Shown here one piece after another: positions 22,916 through 34,427 of a stretch of DNA of 64,000 nt (the first letter of the stretch is position 1; every line of letters starts with the position of its first letter). The position numbers were made by a program, and so were the translations under genes. Origin of the DNA: Synchiropus splendidus (Eukaryota > Chordata > Actinopteri > Syngnathiformes > Callionymidae); contig NC_071334.1 in the NCBI RefSeq assembly GCF_027744825.2, positions 69,401,937 to 69,465,936 of the forward strand. Direction: 5' to 3'. The notes beneath the pieces were generated by a model that was not told the DNA's origin, made no database searches, and saw only the letters and a program-made list of their open reading frames with translations.

Positions 22916-25900
22916 GTGAGTAGCTCCACCATCTGCTCCAGGCACCTTGCTGCTGGGCTGTTTTCGTTACATTACACTAAGCTGTCAGTTAGTTTAAAGC
23001 AGTTTAGAAGACTCTGTTTAGGTTTGCATGATGTCGCCTGAGCTACACTGTCCAGCTCCAAAATGTCCAATGGTTTTCAGACCGTTATAAGTTGAAACAG
23101 ACTGTGAATGTCCTCCATTGAAACGCCATGAATATGAAATGTGTTTCAAAGGAGGTTGCAAACAGGAAGCGCAATTGAAATTCAAATCGAAGGACGTAGA
23201 ATTGAAACTTCCAAATTCCAGAATCATGCTTGATATTATGCTCCAAACACGACATTTTCTTAGACTTTAATAACTGCAAAGGTTTGATTGACATAATTGT
23301 CGGAAATGGCTTACGAATACTCGATTTATTCTCAGCATTTCAGCCCAAACCGTTGTAAAAGATTCAGCATTTCCTTCTTGACATCGGCGCTGCACTTATT
23401 TTCCAAGTTAAGATTGTACTTAGCATGAACAAAGTGCCTTTTGAAAATCACGCTGGGGTTCCTGCATTGTCCCAGCTGGACGTATTTGAGGAGGAAATAG
23501 AAGTGACGCCACGTCTTGCAAGAGTTTCCTTGTTTGATGATGAAACAGTCCAGCGTTTCTTCTTTGGCTCATATTTCTATCCTCGTCGGTACCAGTTTGT
23601 GGAGTGAGCAAAGTACTGTATGACGGCTCTTTACCCTATTATTGGAGCACCTTAGGCTGCTGGTATTTTGTTTTATTCACAAGGAGACCAGGCATTGAAA
23701 AGCCCCTGAAGAAAACAGTGTGATTCCTCTAAATTGAGTGGGAATGTTGGGTTGTGTGCTACAACCTGAAAGAAAAACACCTCTGCACTCATTGCTCCCG
23801 GTCGCCGGCCGACAACAAAAACATCGGGGTGAAGGGTGCTGGTGGTAAAGTGTTGGCCCACATTGTTATCCTTCCACCCAGCTGCGACGGATCTGCTCAT
23901 TCTCCAGGACTCTTTACTCAGCAGCGGCTTGGCCTCCTCTGTGGTAGGAGTCGGCCTCTTGCCGAATGTGAACAGCACCAGCAGTTTCACACAAGCATGC
24001 ACCTGACCTCCCGGGGTCAGAGGGACACCCCCTAGATAAGACCAAAGACCAGACTTGGTGAGAGGCTCCCTCTCAGTATTTCAGGGAAAATAAATAGGCT
24101 GTCACACATGTGGAAGACTGATGTGTTTTCCTTCTGTCCAGATGTTTGGATGTGGAGCGGTCGCCCAGTGGGTGCTGAGCGGAGCTTCTCATGGCACTTT
24201 CCTCTCCGTCAACTTCGCCTTCGGATGTGGAGCGACACTCGGCATCCTGGCCACTGGCGGGATCTCAGGTAAATGCCATCAGAGATAGTTTTGGTGATGA
24301 CCCTGTTAGTGTCATTTTGTTGGTTCCTATACATAACATCTGTCCTTCTAGTGTCTAGTCCAAAATGGTATCAAGCATATCCACACAAGACCAGCATTTC
24401 TAGTCACAGAAACCAGACCTTTTTGAAACTGAGTGATGAAGTGTGTGTCCCCAGACATTCTCCGTTCTCAGTTCAATCCAACATCATCATCAGACTCCTG
24501 TAGTTTATTGAGTACAATATAATTTTGGGGTTGTGGCTTACATTCTGGTGTAATTCTTGCATCCTATGTTGACACCAAAGACAACCTCCCACATGCGACA
24601 TCACGTAAAGGGGGTGGTCAGGACTTGCACGGGGCAAGGCGAAGGCGGAGCTCTAACCGCTACCTCTTGGTTCAGTCAAAAAGGAAAGGAGCCCCACCAC
24701 ATGGCTTAACCTGAACTGCAATCCCTTTGTGCCACTGAAGGCATGTGTCCCCTTGCAAATAGCCCCTATTTGACACCTTGAGAGTGTTGGTCTTTGCACC
24801 AAATCCTCCCTGAATGGTTCATTTGTTGGCCACAAATCAAGGGAGGAAATACTCTTTCATCTTTAGACTACTCCCCTTCTCAACCAATCTTCACTAACAT
24901 CCATCAACCTCCTTCTATCTCCAACCACTTTTTCTTTGCCGTTGTCTTGTCCGGACAAAGCCGCAGTCTGCGCTTCTCACCGTGTCCAGACCATTCCAAG
25001 GTCAAGCTGTGAGGAGAGCGATCTTTGTTGTATTGCCGTGCAGTGTACGTCACCTTGACTGAACCAGCTCCTGCTTCACAACTCAGCATCTCACAGAACC
25101 CAAGGTTCAACACTGTAGCTAATGCGTTAATCCTTGGATCCTCCATGTGTTTTGATAAGATCTCCCCAACCGTTTAATTCTCCGTGTCTCACATGGCCAG
25201 TTCCACCACATCACTGCGTACTTGAGCCTTCAGCGTGTCAGCTGTCAGGTTGCTTCATAAGTCTCGACAATAACTCACGGAAATGAAACCCCATTAAAAC
25301 TCATTTATTTTGTGGAATTCATTTAAGGGGTGTGGTGTGTTCTGAAGTTTGATTCGCTCCCATTATGCCAAAGCCTTTTTTGGAAGTGTATCTGCGTTAT
25401 TGCATTTATTCCAGGAGATTCAAGTGAACAATCAGATAATGCCACTGATGCACGAGTCGATGGCATGATAGCAGAGGGGAAACTTCACAGAGTGGGTGGA
25501 CGCTGCAGAGGAGAGTGTCGGGAGAGGAAAGGAAAGTGTAATGGTCCCTCTCTCACACACACACACGCACACACACACACTCTTTTGTGGTCTTTAATTG
25601 AAAGCGAGTGAGTCAATTCCATATCCAAGCCTTCCTGTCAAAAGCAGCCAGAACAACAAAGAGGTCCACAGTTCACTCGTACTCACTTGTTCGATGTCTT
25701 TATAATGAGGCTGTCGCTCTTACACTGGCTGCAGCGAAATAACTTCCCGTAATTAGATCGCTGCCATCACACGATTAAGATTGCGCGAATGAAAGTGTGC
25801 TGCTGACAGAAGAGAGCACTCTCTTCAAAGTTTGAGGTGTGCACTTCCTGTTCCCCATCCCTCCGCCCTTTATGAAGCCACAGAGGAGGTCCATTTTTGA

Positions 25901-28900
25901 GAGGCGGTGGGAAGCTTGGGAGGGGACTCCGGGAGCAGGACTGGAGGCCGGGAGATAAGCCTCCTGCCCGCGACCACACAATCTGATGGTGGATTTATTT
26001 ATGTGTTTCTCGAGGTGGCCACCTGAACCCAGCGGTGACCTTCACGCTCTGCTTACTGGGGAGGGAGCCGTGGAGGAAGCTCCCGCTGTTCTTTGTGTTC
26101 CAGACCTTCGGAGCATTTCTGGGCGCTATGATCATATATTGCATGTATTTTGGTAAGTATGTGGCCGTTTTAAACATAAACATAATGACCCCAAATACCG
26201 TGAATTCTGGACTATAAGCTGACACTTTTCTCGCGCAGTCTGAATCCTGTGGCTAATACAACGTGGCTAATATATGGATCTTTACTGACAAACAAGTAAA
26301 AAACATTGAGCCTACTACTGTTTTATTGACCTTAAAGTGCTCAAAATGCACAGTTTTCACCCAGAGGATCCGCAGCTCCGCCAACACGAGAAGCAGCAGC
26401 TGAGACCAGCTGTGGTGTCGGAACTTCGGAGACATGCGAAAACAGCGCATTTTGAGCTATTTAATGTCAGTAAAAGATGTGTGGAGTTCATGATTCAAGA
26501 TCAGAACATTGACCGCACCACTGCACCCGCAGCTTAAAGAGAACAAGATCTATTTTCCTGCTTAAATTTAGTGAGTGCGGTTAATATTGTGAGGGGGAAC
26601 CTGCGGCAGTTATCAGTTATTACAACATGAATTTGTCAGAAGTCACTCTTAAATGTTTTTTGGACGGGTGAAGAACCTTCTATCATGAATGATGCACAGA
26701 CTAATAAACAAATCAGACATGATCTCTCATAAAACACAATGTGCATTTTAGTCATGTGTGTCTTCGGTTTACTACGCCAATAAGCCCGATCTCTGTGAAA
26801 CAAATGCCGCTTGTAAATGTTTTCACACTGTGAAGGAACAGCATCTGCTGCAGACTGCTGGAGGAGGCAAGAAGACTCGATGGTTCACTATTGAGAGCCA
26901 CTGTTGTCCCTTAACTGTCACGGGAGCTTGCTAGTAGCACTGTATGCAGTCAGGAGTCACAAAATTCATATTGAGGTGTAAAACCTTTCCTGTCTCCACA
27001 CTGGACCGTGGTAGAGTGTCACAGGGGAGGTGCTGGAGCGCTCACTCCAGGGTTTGATGTCCTGTTGTGGGCTGGAGCTGGGACAGGGATGAGGCCAGTC
27101 TGGGACAGAGCGTGACTTGGTTTATGACTTTGTCACAGCCAAACTGCACAGAAGCGCACATTCAGAGCTGGACACGCACCGGGCACCTCTTCCCTTCTGG
27201 AGAGACCTCACTCACTCGGCAACCCCTCCCACATGCAGCGGCCACACACATAGAGGAACAGCCACCTGCAGCAGACACTCTACCCCTCCCCCTTCCGCTC
27301 TCCCCCAAACTTTCTCATCAAATCTTCATAATTCACAGTGGTCACCTATATCGACTTCAAAACGAAAAAATTGTGGAAAGGTGAGGGATTTTCACGCCCG
27401 TAAATCATTTGAATAACTCAAATCATCTTGAGTTAACTTCACTTGGAAGAGCACTGAGCGAGCCAGTCCATCTCTCTCTCATGGAGCCACCAACATCACT
27501 TCAAGTGCATGAGCATCTCCTTAGTATCACACACTGGATGATGCTGTATCAGTTGCATGTTGCGGATACAACACTGGCAGTCGTTTGGGAAGCCCTTCGG
27601 AAGGAGGTGAACTGGTGGGGTGGATCTCAACACTCTAGAAACGTGGACAGTAGATCCCCTTTTTGCAAAGGTTGGGTCCTAAATGAACCTACAAGGTCTA
27701 TCTACTGTGTGATGCCCAAGTGTCGGTTTCTCAACTGGCCTATTTGAAACAAGGCTGACGGTTCGCATTTGAAATCCGCTTTCAAACCCTGCCACGCTCC
27801 GGAGAGGATGAAGATGATGCGTGGAGCTTACGTTTTGATGACTCAGCAGCAGCGGCTTTAAGCAGAAATGAAGCTCCCTACATACGGCTGTGTATCTTCG
27901 CTGCGGTCTTTTCAAACGTACTTTCATAAGCGCGGTTGTTAGCACTTCATTGAAAATGTTTGTGAAACGACTCGGCTGTCACACTTAATTGACGTGTCCA
28001 CCGACGACCGTGTGCATGAAGACATTTAGCGGTTCATATGGGAAGCGATTAACGTCCTGTGCAGCCAGAGATTGGCTCTGCTGAGCGGGGTCTCCGCTTG
28101 CTCGCTAATTGGGGTGGCGATGTTGAATATGATTATTTCCCTGCATCCACTGCGGGGAAATGATTCTGTCCAACTGTAACCCCCTGTATACAATAGTTAA
28201 TGATCCCGGGATAAAAGTTGAAGCTCTCCAGGGGGGTCAGGGATGGAGGCTCGCTGCTGCTTGGTGGCTGTTTGTGTGTCTCCACTATAGCGGCAGAAGC
28301 CGTGTGTAAACTGGACCCTTTTTACTCACCTCTTTGGGTGAAACCATGTTGTCTGTTTCTGTTACATGCAGAGCCCAGCAGGTTCTCTCAGAATCAGAAC
28401 CAGAATTTCATTTATTGCCATGTCCAGTGGGGGGCCCACCAACTAGGGAAGTCTTTCGAAATGAAGTGCTGACAGAAAAAATAAAATAAAATAAAATAAA
28501 ATAAAATAAAATAAAATAAAATAAACAACAAAGGCTGTTCACGAATTCAACAGTGTGACAGCCGAGGGGAAGAAGCTGTTCCTGTGACGGGAGGTTCTGG
28601 TCTGGATGGACCGTAGCCTCCTGCCAGAGGGAAGAGGGACAAACAGTCCATGACCAGGGGGAGAAGGGTCGAAGGCTCTGATCCCACCTGCACGTCTCTG
28701 GGTCCTGGAGACACACAGGTCCTGAAGAGGTGGCAGGCTGCAACCATCACCTTCTCAGCAGAACGTACGATGCGCTGCAGTCTGCTCCGGTCCCTCAGGT
28801 CGCATGCAGCGGACAGCTCACCGACAATAAGTACTTACAACGTATTCACATTTTTTCCTTTCACTCTCATTTAAAGACGAATGTTTGCCAATTGAAATCA

Positions 28901-31099
28901 GTGCCATCCGAAATAAAACCTCTTGGTTTGATTGAAACGGTCCAATTATCTCCTCGAACTGAAGCCTGAAATGTGTGCTCGCTGTGTTCTTGGCCAGGCT
29001 CTCGGTCATTAAAATGAAGGGATAATTGGTGATCCACTTGTACGCTTGGTGTCCAACAGAAGCCTTGTGGGACTTTGGCGACGGGGAGTTGGTGGTGGTT
29101 GGGAGCAATGCCACTGCTGGGATCTTTGCCACGTATCCGTCCCGACACCTCTCGCTGTTACACGGCGTCCTCGATCAGGCGAGAGAGAGTCCACTGTTGC
29201 AGCAATAGTATGGTGAATAAATCTGAGTCCTGACGCTTCACAATATTCACAGGTTATTGGAACAGCTGCCTTGATTCTGTGCGTCCTGATCATCGCCGAC
29301 CCGCTCAAGAAAACAGCGGTGCCTCACAGTCTACAGGCGTTCACAGTGGGCGTGGTGGTGTTTGTCATCGGCCTGTCGATGGGATTCAACTGTGGTTACG
29401 CGGTGAACCCGGCCAGAGACCTCGGACCTCGGATCCTTACAGCCCTGGCGGGCTGGGGCCGTGAGGTTTTCACGTGAGTATTCTTCTGCTGACTGTACAC
29501 CGCCCCAGAAGTCATCTGCTGTTTCACTGCTGCTTCTCAAGGAGAGTCAAATGTAGAGAGACGGTTCTACTCATGGAATCTTTTCTTTCTAAGCAGACAA
29601 ACAAGTGTTCAACAAACAATGTCGCTTTCATATCTCATATTTTCTAAAAGAAAAAAAAGGACTCATCTCTTTCTATGGTCTTTTTTGGCGTCTATCTTTG
29701 CATGTCCCTAACCTTAAATGATGACTTGAGAGGTTAAGAGTTAGGGGAAGAGGATTTTCCTCCTTTAGTCTGAGTCAATAGTCGCCTGTTGCAAAAGGGC
29801 AAAAATGGTTAAAAATAAAATCTTATCCCAGCATTGGTTCTTGGAGGCGTTCTTGTTCACAAGGATGGAGACGGACAGTTGGTCTCTGTACCAGTCTGCT
29901 GTGATGAAGAAAGAGCTGAGCCAAAAGACAAGGCTCTCCACGATGGACTGACTGGGACAGAATCAAGCTGCTCCCGCTCATTGACAGAACAGATGGAGGA
30001 GGCTCGGGCCACTTGTCACGATGTCTCCTGGACAAGTTACGCGTCCAGTCGAGAGGAGGCCCCGGGGCTGACCCAGGACACCCTGGAGAAATGATGCCTC
30101 TCTTTGGTGATGGCCAGACCAGGTTTGATCAAACTGTGCCACCAGATGGCGCTGTCTGCTGGAAAATGTCTGGACTTGAACAACCGATTCAATGAAACCT
30201 CACATCACTTCTAAACATCTAGTGACCTCTGAAAATGAGGACACTGTTTCATCGATCTCATCTTCCCATCCCTCCCTCTCATTGAACCACCTGCCGCACT
30301 TCAGTATTTCCTCAGGAGGGACTGAGGTTCACTTTTGTTCGACGGCTGCCCCTGACCTCAGCGTATGGAAGGGCTGATGGTTGGGATTTGAACCTGTCTG
30401 CACGTTCCTCATCGACTTGTCAGACTGAAAGTTTGAACCCACGAGCGGCTGGAGACAGTGAACGTTCAACTTTCTCCTGCTGACATCTTCACTCAACTCA
30501 ACACTGTTGGGCATCTTTGTGTTGCAGCTGTAGCCACGTTAATAATATAAACATACGCCTCCTTTCAGAGCAGGAAAATGTCTCAGCTTTACTGCGGTAT
30601 GAACAACGTTACAGCTGTGTCAGAATTAATCACTGGACAAAAACAGCTGACAAGAAAATGAAGGAAAAATGGATTTCTCTGAGAAAAAGAACAAGAAACT
30701 GCTAATAATTTTTCAGTTCATTTACCTCCTCAAACCAGTTTGGACTCTTTATCTAGAAGAGTTGGTGTGTTTTTAAACCCGAGACCTGGTGAATAAAAAC
30801 CTTCCAAATTTAGTCCAAATTTAATGAGAGGATCATTGGATTCTGAGACTTTGTCCAAAGCCTTTTCCTCGTCACATCTCTCCTACAGAGTGAACTCCTA
30901 CTGGTTCCTGGTGCCCATCTGCGCCCCGTTCCTGGGAGCATTAGTGGGAGTGATCATGTACCAGCTCATGATCGGGTACCATTTGGAAGGAGACGAGCGG
31001 CAGAGGAAGAAGCAGGAGGGGACGGAGGAGGAGGAGGAGGAGGAGGAGGAGGAGGGGAGACTCAAACTGTCCCGTGTCTCACGGAACCAGGAAGCCTGA
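22808..31099 (+). CDS. aqp3: Aquaglyceroporin AQP3-like (six exons, 307 aa)
   Basis: Membrane channel for water, glycerol and other small solutes such as urea; AQP3 orthologues sit in the plasma membrane of epithelia (family knowledge). Joining 22808-22915, 24142-24268, 26015-26152, 29060-29178, 29253-29473 and 30889-31099 gives one open frame of 924 nt. The N-terminus ([16 protein letters not shown]) is nearly identical to mammalian AQP3. NPA boxes are at residues 83-85 and 216-218, and the aquaglyceroporin Asp is D220. Filter residues F63, G204, Y213 and R219 are all kept. N141 (NAT) matches the glycosylation site of AQP3. The ATG has A at -3 and G at +4, and a TATA box lies 61 bp upstream. 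The C-tail carries a run of 10 Glu and ends [13 protein letters not shown], recalling the VKL motif of AQP3 tails. Intron 4 appears to use a GC donor. AQP9, AQP7 or AQP10 fit less well. Teleosts have aqp3a and aqp3b; I cannot tell which this is. Confidence 0.95.
22916..24141 (+). other. aqp3 intron 1, no recognisable element
   Basis: 1226 bp between a gtgagt donor and a ttctgtccag acceptor. I see no repeat, exon or RNA gene in it. Short ORFs inside it match nothing I know. Confidence 0.85.
24142..24268 (+). CDS. aqp3: aqp3 exon 2
   Basis: Encodes residues 37-78 ([14 protein letters not shown]...), the end of helix 1, loop A and helix 2, including filter residue F63 and the pH-linked H53. The acceptor is ttctgtccag and the donor gtaaat, phase 1. 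Confidence 0.95.
24269..26014 (+). other. aqp3 intron 2
   Basis: 1746 bp. The only distinct element is a (CA)n tract at 25554-25580. Around 25620-25970 the sequence looks unique and of mixed composition, without coding signs. Confidence 0.85.
25554..25580. repeat. (CA)n microsatellite with one interruption
   Basis: About 13 CA units, interrupted once by cgca, inside aqp3 intron 2. Confidence 0.9.
26015..26152 (+). CDS. aqp3: aqp3 exon 3
   Basis: Encodes residues 79-124 with the first NPA box (GHLNPAVT) and helix 3. The acceptor is tttctcgag and the donor gtaagt, phase 1. A degenerate inverted copy of this exon lies at 15429-15591. Confidence 0.96.
26197..26520 (+). mobile_element. TIR element fragment in aqp3 intron 3
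   Basis: Starts TACCGTGAATTCTGGAC, 45 bp after the exon 3 donor, and is colinear with the inverted copy at 14928-15428. The far terminus is not evident. It has no coding capacity. Confidence 0.7.
26966..27285 (-). mobile_element. Tc1/mariner-like element, truncated inverted copy in aqp3 intron 3
   Basis: Reverse complement of the core of the family at 804-1500, missing both termini. It retains about 320 bp with high similarity. Confidence 0.85.
28380..28800 (-). mobile_element. LINE 3' end, family 1, inverted, in aqp3 intron 3
   Basis: On the minus strand it encodes the same tail ([16 protein letters not shown]) and ends GGCAATAAATG...CTGATTCTGAG. A (TAAAA)n array at 28475-28525 lies just before that end. 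Confidence 0.8.
28475..28525. repeat. (TAAAA)n microsatellite, about 10 units
   Basis: Uninterrupted pentamer repeat inside the minus-strand LINE tail. Confidence 0.95.
29060..29178 (+). CDS. aqp3: aqp3 exon 4
   Basis: Encodes residues 125-164 (the first codon is split), extracellular loop C with the N141 sequon and the IFATYPS motif typical of aquaglyceroporins. The acceptor is gtccaacag. The exon ends ...LDQ at the family-conserved boundary, where the donor reads gcgaga instead of GT. Confidence 0.93.
29179..29252 (+). other. aqp3 intron 4, 74 bp, GC-AG
   Basis: A very short intron. The donor reads CAG then gcgaga, and the acceptor is attcacag. Only this junction keeps the frame and matches the conserved ...DQ / VIGTA exon boundary, so a GC-AG intron is the simplest reading. 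Confidence 0.8.
29253..29473 (+). CDS. aqp3: aqp3 exon 5
   Basis: Encodes residues 165-237 plus two bases of codon 238: helices 4-5 and loop E with the second NPA box ([13 protein letters not shown]). Between D180 and F194 the loop is one residue longer than in human AQP3. The donor is gtgagt, phase 2. Confidence 0.96.
30045..30105 (+). mobile_element. Short RTE-like LINE fragment
   Basis: GGAGGCCCCGGGGCTGACCC, GGACACCCTGGAGAAATGAT and GCCTCTC correspond to the middle of the LINE tail at 4930-5141. Confidence 0.5.
30135..30270 (-). mobile_element. Fold-back MITE, copy 6, partial, in aqp3 intron 5
   Basis: CACCAGATGGCGCTGTCTGC, TGGACTTGAACAACC and ACACTGTTTCATC are family blocks. Confidence 0.7.
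30889..31099 (+). CDS. aqp3: aqp3 exon 6, stop codon and C-tail
   Basis: Completes codon 238 and encodes helix 6 ([23 protein letters not shown]) and the cytosolic tail. The tail includes ten GAG codons and ends at TGA 31097-31099. The acceptor is ctctcctacag. Confidence 0.95.
31025..31054 (+). repeat. (GAG)10 coding trinucleotide run in aqp3
   Basis: Ten consecutive GAG codons give a poly-Glu stretch in the cytosolic C-tail of the channel. All codons are identical, as expected of a slippage-prone microsatellite rather than a conserved acidic domain. Confidence 0.95.
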
Positions 31100-31119
31100 T
31101 TGAATGTGTCTTTTTGGTG

Positions 31120-31125
31120 AATAAA
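31120..31125 (+). promoter_or_regulatory. aqp3 poly(A) signal
   Basis: AATAAA lies 20 nt after the stop codon, overlapping a second AATAAA four bases later. It implies a very short 3' UTR; a longer form cannot be excluded. Confidence 0.75.
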
Positions 31126-33764
31126 TAAAAATGTTTCAATTCTCAACGTGATCTGTCCGAGGTGAACTGATGCTATTGATGTTAAATTCTGTCATATAGC
31201 TGTAATTACCTTGGTGCGCTTCCATCTTGAGGTGAGTGTTGGCAGCACAGAGGCTCCAGAACAGCAGGAAAAGCTCAACTTGGACAAGTAGTTGTTCAGA
31301 GTTAATGGAGGAAACAAGTTGATCTTTTCCTCCTTTCCGCCATGATTTCATGTTCTAGTAGTGCCTTGTACCTGACAATGTTTGATGATTGTTTTGACAA
31401 CAAGAGAAAAATACATTTGATTCTTTATTTTCTTCTTCTGCTTCCTGTGTTTTGCATTCCTCTCCTTGTATGAATCTTTAATATCCTTCCGTCAATCCCA
31501 TCCTCGCTGCCATCCGGCAGACGGTTCCGTAGCGTCCGATGTAGAACCACCAGATTCAGGAACAGTTTCCTTCCTGGTGCTGTCAGGCTGCTGAACGTTA
31601 GACAGTAGCTGCAGCACTGTTTATTTGTACATCTTCCTGGTTAGTATTGATCTCACATTTATTTATTTTTGCACATATAGTTTTGTTTTTGGAAACCGGA
31701 GGCCTCAGACCAAAACTTTGTTGCCATAATATAGTGATATGTTTTTGTGCAATGACAATAAAGAAAGTCTAAGTCTAAGTCTAAGATATGGGGAAAGTGG
31801 ACTTTTGCGTCCGATACTGACATCAAAGTTGGTATTCATGGTTGGATGCTGATGTGCAGGTGTTTCAATGGAGTGAATACGTTGACTTTCGTGTGTAGTG
31901 TCCAGACAGGGTGAAGTATCAGGGTCATTTGCAGATAGCACTCGACATGTTGTTTACGTGTTGAATGAAAAGAGCACCACCTTTCACGTGACATCTTATC
32001 GAGCTTAGATTCCACTCCGCTGCTTGCTGCTCTTCTGTCACAGACCACACCTGATAGTCTTCTCCACCCAGCCTGCACTCTCCTCTTCACCTCATATACT
32101 CTGTGTACGACTGATCCCAAATACTCATCTGTTTTCACAACGGCCTCCATCTCCACTGAGCCTCCTGCCTCGCTCTCAATTCACACACTTGAATGCTGTT
32201 ATTTATTCATCCTAATAAATATCTCAGTTTTGAGACGCAAGTGCAAGTCATGACTCCCCAAAAGAATCCTTGGAGCCATCAAAATATATGTAAATTTAAC
32301 CTCAATAGGAGCCCATTCTTCGCTCACTGTGTTATTTTGCTAACAAAGAGAGACACACCCATGAAGATATCTACTTGGCGGGGACAACCAAACTGCTCAT
32401 CTTCTTGTTGGATCTTAAACATTTGCAATATTCCAAGAAGAGTGAGAAAAACATGCTGTAAAATGGTAGCAGCACGCAAACACCATCTCCCGCTGAGGCT
32501 TGTTTGATCAGTCAAAGCAACCCGTCCTCACTGGATAGTCGGTGGAGTGAGAGCCAGCATGAGGGACAGGCTCTACAGGGTCACATTTACCGATGTCAGC
32601 CAGTGTTTGCTAGCTTCACCTTTGCAAGTTTAGCGCCAGAGCGGTTGCCATCATCATCATCAACGTGTTTTCCCCAGCAAATAACTCCGAAACTGACATC
32701 ATTTATCATGTGAATAGAGGTACAGTTGTTCCACAAGCTTCATGTTCCCTTCGTACTTGCTCCATCCCTCCACAGCTCTCCTAACCCATTCAGGGGTCAG
32801 CTTCTGACCGACCTCGACATCCAAAGCATGTAAATCGTGGCATTTGGTGCCATTATATAAATGCCCCTCTGACTCGGCGTATGGCAGTTTTTGTGTCTCA
32901 GAGGTGAGAGATTTGATCCTCATCTGATCGCGGACAAAAAGGGAAACTATCCTTCCGCCTCAGCCACGGCCGTCTTGGCCTTGAATTCTCGGAAAAGCAT
33001 CCAAAGTTCACATCGGAGAGTGCCACGCGACATTAAAGGCAAATTCAGCATCAAAATATCAGTCGTGACATTTTTAGGATCGGGCCACGAATATCAATTT
33101 ATTCGCTTTTAAAAGGCTTGACATTTGGAGTCCCACTTTGGTGTGACCTTTGCAGCCGTTGACCAAACATATCTGGTGTCAATCTCCAGCGTTTGCATCC
33201 GAAATTATTATCCTCTTTTCTGTAGACTCTGTGGAAACAGTGAATATGCAGTTTGGATCTCAGCTTTAATGCCAAGCTAAAGTGGATATTTCAGAGTGAA
33301 TGTTGAAGTTAGTCAGGTCATTCCAGTCGACCGAACTTGGGTTTGAGAATGTGCGCTCAGTGAAAAAGGCCTGCTTTTGGTCTGGTGACCGGCACATATC
33401 CTGGAGTTTGATATTCCTGAGGCTGCAAGACCAAACACATCTGAACCAAGTCGACTTGCTGGGCATGAAAGAGTTACTTCGGTCCATTTATTCCACACAC
33501 AAAGTCTTTGTTTGTGGGGAGAGCTGGACGCCACCGACCTAGGTCCGGGGGGGACAGGTGTGTTTTTAGCTCACCCCACCCTAACGTTACCCATGGGGGT
33601 AGTCGGAAGGTGGGAGAATTCTGTACGCAATCCAAGATGGCTGCTCTGTTCTGTTGCAGACGGTTATGTGAATAATCACGATAAAAAAAACTGAATCGCT
33701 GCCCAGCCCGAGAAATTTGAAATGTTCATGCTGTATACTTGAACTGCATTGCGGACAGCGCTAA
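31126..33764. other. Intergenic downstream of aqp3
   Basis: Apart from the LINE end at 31495-31785, no gene or repeat is recognised. Confidence 0.65.
31495..31785 (+). mobile_element. LINE 3' end, family 2
   Basis: TGCCATCCGGCAGACGGTTC through AATGACAATAAAGAAAG and a (TAAGTC)n tail. It is homologous to 42485-42732. Confidence 0.85.
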
Positions 33765-34427
33765 GGCTGTGTCCCATTTAAGACGCTAACACTGGGTTTT
33801 GCGCGTTCACGTGTCAGTGTGGCGTGTCCCACTCCTCCTCACTGGCCGTTCACCACTTGAAATGATCCCTTCAAACCCAGGGAGCTCCGGAGCTGACTTG
33901 GAACCAAGTGTGGAGAGATGTCCAGGATACCAAAGGACTTGATTTCAAAACAGTGTTGGACAGGACAACAGGGACAGCCAGGACTACTCTTTCCTTTGTT
34001 GACTTTCTCTGGTGTCACACGTCAGCGAGCCAAATGGTCGACCATGCCCGACAACATGAACAATACAACATGAATGTACAACAGTAGGTTTGGATTTCTT
34101 CTGAGCAAACAACAGTGGGCTAGCATCCAGGCTAACGTTAGCATGCTCACACCTCTGACACATCTGTCACATAGCATCTCCGCCCATGTGTTCTCCGTTG
34201 GTTCACCAAACCAAGTGAGATGAAAACGTTGGAGCTGTCGTTTCCGAAACAAAACACAGCACGGCAGCCAATGACACGCTGTCTTTACGCGTGACGTCAT
34301 GAAGTCCCAATTCTTCGGGACGTCAATTACTTCACTTCATCGTCAAAGGGCACGTGATAGTGGTGGGCACTCAAAACCAAGTGTTTGTGTTAAGTGCTAG
34401 TGTTCGGGTGAGAAATGGGACACAGCC
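33765..34427. mobile_element. Non-autonomous DNA transposon with GGCTGTGTCCCATTT termini
   Basis: GGCTGTGTCCCATTT at the left and AAATGGGACACAGCC at the right are a perfect 15-bp inverted pair, 663 bp apart end to end. Further partial pairing involves AACACT and GGTTTTG blocks. No transposase and no clear target duplication. Confidence 0.75.

Larger units (their letters stand above)
26153..29059 (+). other. aqp3 intron 3
   Basis: 2907 bp, the longest aqp3 intron. It holds a TIR-element fragment (26197-26520), an inverted Tc1-like fragment (26966-27285) and a minus-strand LINE 3' end (28380-28800). It also has a unique-looking stretch near 27950-28210. Confidence 0.85.
29474..30888 (+). other. 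aqp3 intron 5
   Basis: 1415 bp from gtgagt to ctcctacag. It contains a short RTE-like LINE fragment (30045-30105) followed directly by a partial fold-back MITE (30135-30270). The rest shows nothing recognisable. Confidence 0.85.

Noticed and set aside
29179..29200. A GT donor for aqp3 intron 4 at gagagagt
   Set aside because: Using it would add bases that break the frame into exon 5 and disagree with the family exon boundary.
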